Below, piece by piece: positions 60,901 through 64,000 of a stretch of 64,000 bases of DNA. This stretch comes from Tenebrio molitor (Eukaryota; Arthropoda; Insecta; Coleoptera; Tenebrionidae): contig NC_091050.1 in the NCBI RefSeq assembly GCF_963966145.1, forward strand, positions 20,832,001-20,896,000, read 5' to 3'. Every line of letters starts with the position of its first letter. Within the stretch, counting starts at the first letter, position 1. The notes under the pieces were generated by a model. That model did not search any database and was not told the origin of the DNA. It was given only the letters and a program-made list of their open reading frames with translations. The translations under genes were made by a program, and so were the position numbers.

Positions 60901-63797
60901 CGAACAAAAAAATTTTTTTCAATCCTCTTCATTACCCACGCCCGTGAGAAATGACTCATTACTCCACGTGTTGTGACCAATCGCAAAATCACGATTACAT
61001 AACATTATACAGAAGAAAGTTGCTGGGATAGAGCGTAACATTTATATGTCATAATGTGAATAATTTTAATCTGAAAGTGATTAATTTATCCGTCGTAGAA
61101 AAAGTATTATTTTTTACTCGCTCATTATGGTATGTACATATTAACATTCGCCTACCGCTCGTGCAGCAAACCTCACCCTCATCTAATGACACACTCTTTG
61201 AATAATGTACTATTAACACTTAAATTAAATTAAAACATGTTTGTAAGTTTTCATTTTATATCAATTAATCCTGTATCATGATGGTATCCATTGTGCTTGT
61301 ACGTTTCATGCGGGTGGACGATATTCAATTACTTTTGAATTAATAATTTTAGCATTCGCAGGAACACGAACGATAATTCATAGATTAGGTCTCTATTATT
61401 TTATGGGAATTGACCATTGCTATACATAATGCTCCGACAGCACCTACTTATTATCTTATTAATAATGTTTTTTGTAGCGTGTACAGCCGTATATTAAAGA
61501 GATAAATAACTTAAATATTATTTTCTACTTTTGACTGGCTTTTTCAGATAAAATGTTTAATAAAAGTTATCATCTTTTACATTCAATAAATTGTACGAGT
61601 ATCTACATATATTAAATATGTAGTAATTGTACACGAGGGTCAGACTATATTTAGCCACCCTTGAAGGGTGTGGAAGTAGGTCAGTTGACAAGCGTACCTG
61701 AATGCACTTTTACTTGTTCAGTCGAGGCACTATTAACCTTGACGGTCTTTTTTATATCTTTTGTATTACGAGTGCTTTCAACGTGAGTGCAAATTTTTTA
61801 TTCATATTTGAGTTAAACGCCTGCTCTTTCTATAAATAATTCTTTGAGCGCGAATCTTACCACGAGTATTTGTTCTTCTCTCACACGGTAAAACATTATC
61901 AGAGCAGGGGTGAAGGTGACACTTTAACTCTGGAAAGAATGAAGGCTGTAATATTGAATGTCCGACTATCGAAGAAGTTTCACCTAAGTGGTAGTTTGGA
62001 AGTAAAATACAGCGGCTATTTAAAGCCACTTGTAAATTACAGTGCTTTCAAATCATTTCCAAGCCTATATTTAGACAGCAGCTCAATCAATGTTTTTCTT
62101 GCCATTCTTAACACAGTACGTGGAAAACAAAAGTTTCCTTCCAATTTCCCTATTTCAGTCCTCAATAAAAATAAGCTTTTGAAAAGAAAAATGTTCTGTT
62201 GCGAATCCACCCCATGCAAGTAAAATCATAACAAGCACACTTGATTTTTTTGTAGGAAAATGAAACAACCCTGGTGATCAGGGGATCTACAATAATCTTA
62301 TTAAGTCGTCTTAACAAACGCATGTTGCTGTAGCCTCGGAAACTCTATTAACAACCCAATTAGATCCAGCTAAGGTATTAAAGCATGAATGGGTCGTAAT
62401 TAATAATTTCAGGATCCCTTGCGTTACCGTCTCGTTGTAGAAGTAAATTACAATAATGGACGGTTCAATAACTTGGCGAAAATAGAAGTGGCAGTTCTTT
62501 TGTTGTTGAATAATGGCAAAATACATATTAATATTCAAACGACACTCGATCGGTGAATTGAATATTTCAATTTCAGCATACTGAACGAGAGTCTGAAGGA
62601 AAACTTGCCTGTCTCGATAAAACAGTTCGACGAATCGATTTGGTATACCATTTGTGGAGCATTGTTTTCAATTTTCAGCTAATTTCTTGAATATGAAATG
62701 AGATTATTTTCGGCCGGGTTTGCTTTGCACATTAATTGCATATAAATCATTCAGTTTTTAATCAATAGAGTCGGCTGTAGAATTTTTGCTGCTTTAAAAA
62801 GATACACTTTATACATGACTCTATGACAACTGATTGACGTACGCTTTGTGTTTCTTTTGTGCCAATGTATACATATTTTGCGTTATATTTCAAATTGAAG
62901 TGTTATAGTATAGTTTTATGTATTTATTTTAGATGAATTTCCACGTACATCAAACGTACGTGTTCAGTCAATCAGAGCGCTTGCTTTCATCCAATCAAAA
63001 ATGTTTATCGCGATAAAAACGTCCGGCTGCTCTGTCATCTGTCAAAAGTGATTAAAATTGCATGCAACTCCTGTCAAATTCTCAAATTGTTTTTAATAAT
63101 TGTATTTTTAATAACTGTATTATAAATAAATAATTACCTAAGGTTAAAGTGTGTATTCTGGAATTAATCTTGTCAAAAATAACACGACCTAATTTTTTTA
63201 TCTGATACATTTCCCAATTTTCACTTAAACATTTTTGCTTTAGACAATTTTACTCGTTGATATTTGGGCATTTTTATTCAAAGGTTAAACCCTCGAGCTA
63301 AAGCTCTCGGGCCTAACCAAAATAAAAATGCCCAAATTCAACTCGTACTGTTACAAGTAACTTACCGGACTAGTAACGTAAATTACTATTGAATACCTCT
63401 ACAATTTACATATTTCTTCTAGTGGATAACTCACGAGCAGTCTATTAATAGATATCTGAAACGTAATGTGTACATTCTGGAAATAGTAGATTACTTTACG
63501 AGTTCAGAAAAGTAGAAGTTTACTAGACGAGTATGGCAAGTTTCACTACGAGCGTCAGCGAGTACTTAAATGCCATACGAGTGCAGTAAAATCACTTTTC
63601 CGACGAGGAGCGTATTTTAAGAATATTAAAATTTATTCGTAAAAAAGTTTTGCGAATAATTTCAAAAACATTAGTAAGTAGATTTTCATTAACATAGTAA
63701 CCTAACAGAAATTGTACATAACATTATTTTTTTAAAACGGAAAATACCTCAACAGATATTTTAAATGCTGGTCGAGAACCTTCGTAAACTCTGCTCC
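39382..63797 (-). CDS. Unrecognised tail-anchored membrane protein (3' part of gene, at least 4 exons)
   Basis: Exons on the - strand, 5' to 3': 63797-63748 (50 nt, enters with 2 bases of a split codon), 58985-58839 (49 codons), 55648-55505 (48 codons), 39990-39382 (202 codons plus TAA or TGA-type stop). Each internal boundary is GT-AG and phase 0, so they join into one frame. I do not recognise the product. Visible features are SRVYEGSRPAFKISVE in the first exon, LRELGLKRLWSAVK in the second, Ser/Glu-rich sequence with paired histidines in the third, and a Ser/Thr/Pro-rich last exon with a basic GKRRRS cluster and a C-terminal membrane helix. That suggests a tail-anchored protein with a cytosolic N-terminus. 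Earlier exons lie right of the window, and small exons in the 15.5-kb last intron could be missed. Confidence 0.68.
40543..41996 (+). mobile_element. Defective Tc1/mariner-like transposon, TACAGAGTGATC family, second long copy
   Basis: Same ends and order as 3975-5364. It has the HTH opening (IKEKAFLLDYF, DWPYF, stop), then KEHPSTSIRRLRLQIKL, and further downstream FTINEFWQSISPDSF and VFGKYERRV, a stretch missing from the first copy. It also lacks a DDE domain. The element lies in the 15.5-kb intron of the - strand gene, in the opposite orientation. Confidence 0.82.
42499..43894. mobile_element. Large foldback element with TACAGGCTGTTTGAT ends
   Basis: About 1.4 kb. The left end TACAGGCTGTTTGAT and AACGCCTCAACCCATAAC pair with GTTATGGGTTGAGGCGTTTT and ATCAAACAGCCTGTA. 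Inner matches include GATATGGTTTTTCA, TAGCTATGAACCAAATGATA and CTGAACCACAA. The left arm is longer because it carries an inserted palindrome (about 42930-43030). No transposase is visible. Confidence 0.82.
42930..43030. repeat. Foldback repeat nested in the left arm of the large element
   Basis: TTTTGTGTAACTCGTGTGAT and TTTGCGGGA-CTCGC face GCTCGTCCCGCAAAT and CACTCGTTACACAAAA. The matching region is absent from the right arm of the host element. Confidence 0.6.
44236..44530 (+). repeat. Dispersed repeat C, copy 1 (CGAG-type foldback core)
   Basis: Shares TTGTTCGACACTGTCAGAAT, a GGAGAAAATTCTC-like block, GACAACTTGTCAAAAC, GCGATTTGGAGCCTTT and CGTCGAACAAAAAAACGTTG with 60619-60913, where they run in the opposite direction. 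The centre is a palindrome (CCCAAATTACACACGAAC against its complement). The 89-codon frame is not a gene, because the other copy has a matching frame on the other strand. Confidence 0.75.
44734..45077 (+). mobile_element. MITE derived from a Tc1-type transposon, with an HTH scrap
   Basis: Ends TACAGTTGCGGCCGTTGAAA and TTTCAACGGCCGCAACTGTA are perfect complements. From ATG at 44888 the + strand reads MPQLSDLQKC, an in-frame stop, then LRDGVSIRAIAREINV, the first HTH typical of Tc1-like transposases. It then ends, so only about 30 codons of transposase remain. Confidence 0.78.
45078..46577. other. No gene supported
   Basis: GC-richer patch at about 45390-45500 without a domain. Frames of 63-86 codons overlap on both strands and look like chance. 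Confidence 0.45.
46578..47235. mobile_element. Foldback element, inverted arms about 150-200 bp
   Basis: The arm 46578-46770 (TTAAAAAATATAG, ATTCTAACATAAGAAATAAA, AGGCCATGAATTA, TTCTTGTAGCCATGG) pairs with 47035-47235 in reverse. The right arm carries TACAGGGTGTACTATATTTT and the left arm its mutated complement. Confidence 0.7.
47192..47615. mobile_element. Possible MITE, TACAGGGTG ends only
   Basis: TACAGGGTGTACTA at the left and CACCCTGTA at the right. Only about 9 bp pair. An internal CACTCTGTA lies near 47361. The start overlaps the right arm of the foldback above. Confidence 0.4.
47943..48119. mobile_element. Foldback MITE, family B
   Basis: AAATTTGACGTCGAAGTAGG at the left and CTTACTTCGACGCCAAATTT at the right, with inner TCGATTGTGAACGCACTA. 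It shares its subterminal block with family A. Confidence 0.78.
48122..48182. repeat. Near-perfect hairpin of 27-bp arms
   Basis: TATGTGAGTTTCGGCTAATC... on the left and ...GATTAGCCGAGACTCACATA on the right pair with one mismatch around a loop of about 7 nt. It starts 2 bp after the MITE ending at 48119. Confidence 0.85.
49096..49275 (+). pseudogene. Myb/SANT-like DNA-binding domain remnant
   Basis: One frame reads KRGKKKRKRCPNYSPEEK, then TLLLSIVHK. After a frameshift it continues YKNIIANQKTDVVSSEEK and SKCWPKIAKDFN. The spacing of hydrophobic and Trp positions, a basic N-terminal leader and the EKxxxWxKIAxxFN ending are as in the Myb/SANT-like DNA-binding domains of insect transposon-linked proteins. 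The broken frame makes it a pseudogene. The family name is from memory and would need a profile search. Confidence 0.5.
49986..50440 (+). pseudogene. Remnant like the N-terminal part of an insect tyrosine-recombinase-type ORF
   Basis: One frame reads VPEDVMNEALEAVGKVVP, VKSKILYEKEYN and CNWRNKKNARG. Others carry LAYISELSKSVKSS, LLIKENVDINRF and KVLTREE in the right order. I recall this order (KSRxxYEKxYxxFxxWR, LAYxSELxxxxKSSSLW, IKxNVDI, KSKVLTRE) from insect proteins annotated as tyrosine recombinase- or Crypton-like. No catalytic Arg/Tyr part follows before the right end. Stops and frameshifts are several. The assignment is tentative. Confidence 0.45.
51813..52593. mobile_element. MITE with about 70-bp inverted ends
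   Basis: TACGGTATGAGTCAATTGTG and TTTCTGAAAT at the left match the complement of CACAATTGACTCATCCTGTA at the right. Pairing extends through GATGCAACCAA-AATACTAATTCCA. Two 105-codon - strand frames (51570-51887, 52000-52317) show no domain. Confidence 0.75.
52063..52090. repeat. Three tandem 9-bp units
   Basis: GATCGAAGT repeated as ATCGAAGT-ATCGAAGT-ATCGAAGT with A spacers. Confidence 0.7.
52723..52819. repeat. Short foldback repeat with CGAG motifs
   Basis: CATGTAATAATGGCCATTAC and TCACGAAG face CGAGTGAGTAATAG and TTTATTACATG. Confidence 0.6.
52820..54705. other. Intronic DNA of the - strand gene
   Basis: AT-rich. No exon, RNA gene or repeat pair supported. Confidence 0.45.
54706..54815. 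mobile_element. Right half of a family A foldback MITE
   Basis: TGCGTTCACAATCGACTCTT, CAACGCCTACTTTGA and AAATTTAAACGAACACTCGA match the right arm of the elements at 566-743 and 12924-13133. The left arm is missing. Confidence 0.75.
55147..55250. repeat. Short foldback repeat
   Basis: TAGTATACTATTCAATGAGC and GGATAATGATGGC face GCCATTATCC and GCGAGTAGAATACTATAC. Confidence 0.65.
55505..55648 (-). CDS. Exon of the - strand tail-anchored protein gene
   Basis: On the - strand CGATTCAG precedes 144 nt (48 codons) ending ACACAG before GTAAAT. The peptide runs from VWPSADSPRGEADG through FPVCAEDATSQH to NDSGIESTQ. It is phase 0 at both ends, with clean GT-AG sites and a GC contrast to the flanks. 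The next exon recognised is 15.5 kb away at 39990. Confidence 0.74.
56476..56721. mobile_element. Foldback MITE with GTGATTCAAAATGATTGTGG arms
   Basis: The left GTGATTCAAAATGATTGTGG and ATAAATATGGCAACTATGTA and their exact complements at the right pair over more than 40 bp. A related tip (CCAAAATGATTGTGG) stands alone near 47730. Confidence 0.85.
57085..58377 (+). pseudogene. Internally deleted non-LTR retrotransposon (LINE) ORF2
   Basis: 57089-57421 starts inside an APE-type endonuclease (EFDVVGLVETWVEEEGW) and jumps straight to the reverse transcriptase core WSLAYADDLVVLA (YADD at 57266-57277), so the rest of the endonuclease and the front of the RT are gone. A +1 shift at a G run near 57400 leads to 57457-58050: FNYLGYVMNE, then MMYGAEIWGW and YLKWVLGVDRETPGYIV. 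After stops at 58048 and near 58182 the frame continues to a CX2CX8HX4C motif (CRMCGEKKETMEHLLNEC) and ends at 58377. The clade is not assigned. It lies in an intron of the - strand gene. - strand frames here are shadows of the purine-rich strand. Confidence 0.88.
58839..58985 (-). CDS. Exon of the - strand tail-anchored protein gene
   Basis: On the - strand TTTCTTTCAG precedes 147 nt (49 codons, no stop) ending CTGCAG before GTGAAC. The peptide opens KPLRELGLKRLWSAVK and continues Asn/Gly/Glu-rich to SLPLLQ. The open frame is much more GC-rich than its flanks. Confidence 0.72.
58986..60618. other. Intronic AT-rich DNA of the - strand gene
   Basis: No feature supported. Confidence 0.45.
60619..60913 (-). 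repeat. Dispersed repeat C, copy 2
   Basis: Reverse-orientation copy of 44236-44530, colinear over the whole length including the central palindrome. The 123-codon - strand frame at 60470-60841 is the counterpart of the + strand frame in copy 1 and includes unrelated sequence, so it is not a gene. Confidence 0.75.
60914..63250. other. Intronic DNA of the - strand gene
   Basis: A + strand open frame of 117 codons lies at 61870-62223. It has no recognised domain and is overlapped by two - strand frames, so it stays unassigned. Confidence 0.4.
63251..63347. repeat. Short foldback repeat with ACTCG ends
   Basis: TACTCGTTGATATTTGGGCA and TTTTTATT face AATAAAAATGCCCAAATTCA and ACTCGTA. Confidence 0.7.
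63748..63797 (-). CDS. Candidate exon of the - strand tail-anchored protein gene
   Basis: On the - strand a TTTTACAG acceptor is followed by 50 nt and a GTATTT donor. Only the frame with two leading bases is useful: it gives SRVYEGSRPAFKISVE and exits in phase 0, matching the next exon. It is short, so the call rests mainly on the splice sites and the phase match. Confidence 0.55.
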
Positions 63798-64000
63798 CTG
63801 TAAAATTCAAGAAAAGATACGAAAAACACTAAATGATTGATTGCTATGCTGTAATGGTTGTTATGCTGTAAAGTGACCAATTACTGTACGATTTTGAGTA
63901 CAGTAATATAGTTCATTACTGTATAAAATGCGAAAAAAGTTATTTTTGAAAAGTTTAAAATGTTTATAAATGACATTTCCAGAATATTTCTGAAACTTAA

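Noticed and set aside
61870..62223. 117-codon + strand open frame as a possible gene
   Set aside because: No domain, signal peptide or splice logic could be seen, and - strand frames overlap it. Left as unassigned intronic DNA.

Overview
This is an AT-rich animal nuclear window, most likely from an insect. The evidence is short GT-AG introns inside a conserved gene, insect-type Tc1/mariner-like transposon remnants, and dense foldback MITEs with TA-flanked ends. A beetle is my best guess, but nothing here proves the order. Only two host genes are supported, and both are cut by the window edges. I worked by reading alone, so coordinates of repeat ends are good to a few bases at best.

Region 1 (about 6.5-22.8 kb, + strand) is the 3' part of a membrane adenylate cyclase, closest by memory to the type 3 (Ac3/ADCY3) clade. 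Thirteen coding exons encode the end of catalytic domain C1, the linker, the second six-helix membrane block, the complete C2 domain and an acidic tail, about 674 residues in all. The earlier exons must lie left of the window. The gene has a 9.0-kb and a 3.9-kb intron loaded with foldback repeats, and a tight cluster of exons with mostly ~50-nt introns between 16.4 and 18.5 kb.

Region 2 (39.38 to beyond 63.80 kb, - strand) holds the 3' part of an unrecognised gene. Four exons with compatible reading phases encode Ser/Thr/Pro-rich, low-complexity sequence ending in a C-terminal membrane anchor. It converges on the cyclase gene, and about 16.5 kb of repeat-dense DNA separates the two stop codons.

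The rest is mostly mobile DNA. There are two Tc1/mariner-like families with decayed HTH/DDE ORFs, each with three copies (2874-3408, 3975-5364, 40543-41996; and 6769-7193, 31213-32818, 35525-37277). There are many foldback MITEs, many of which begin with a TACAGGGTG-like terminus. An internally deleted LINE lies at 57.1-58.4 kb. A GC-rich, LTR-like island lies at 26.65-28.01 kb. A 1.9-kb element with inverted ends (48.77-50.68 kb) contains two broken ORF remnants, one Myb/SANT-like and one resembling the N-terminal part of tyrosine recombinases.

The best candidates for something not already described are the 1.9-kb composite element, the set of otherwise different MITE families that share one terminal motif, and the unidentified tail-anchored gene.
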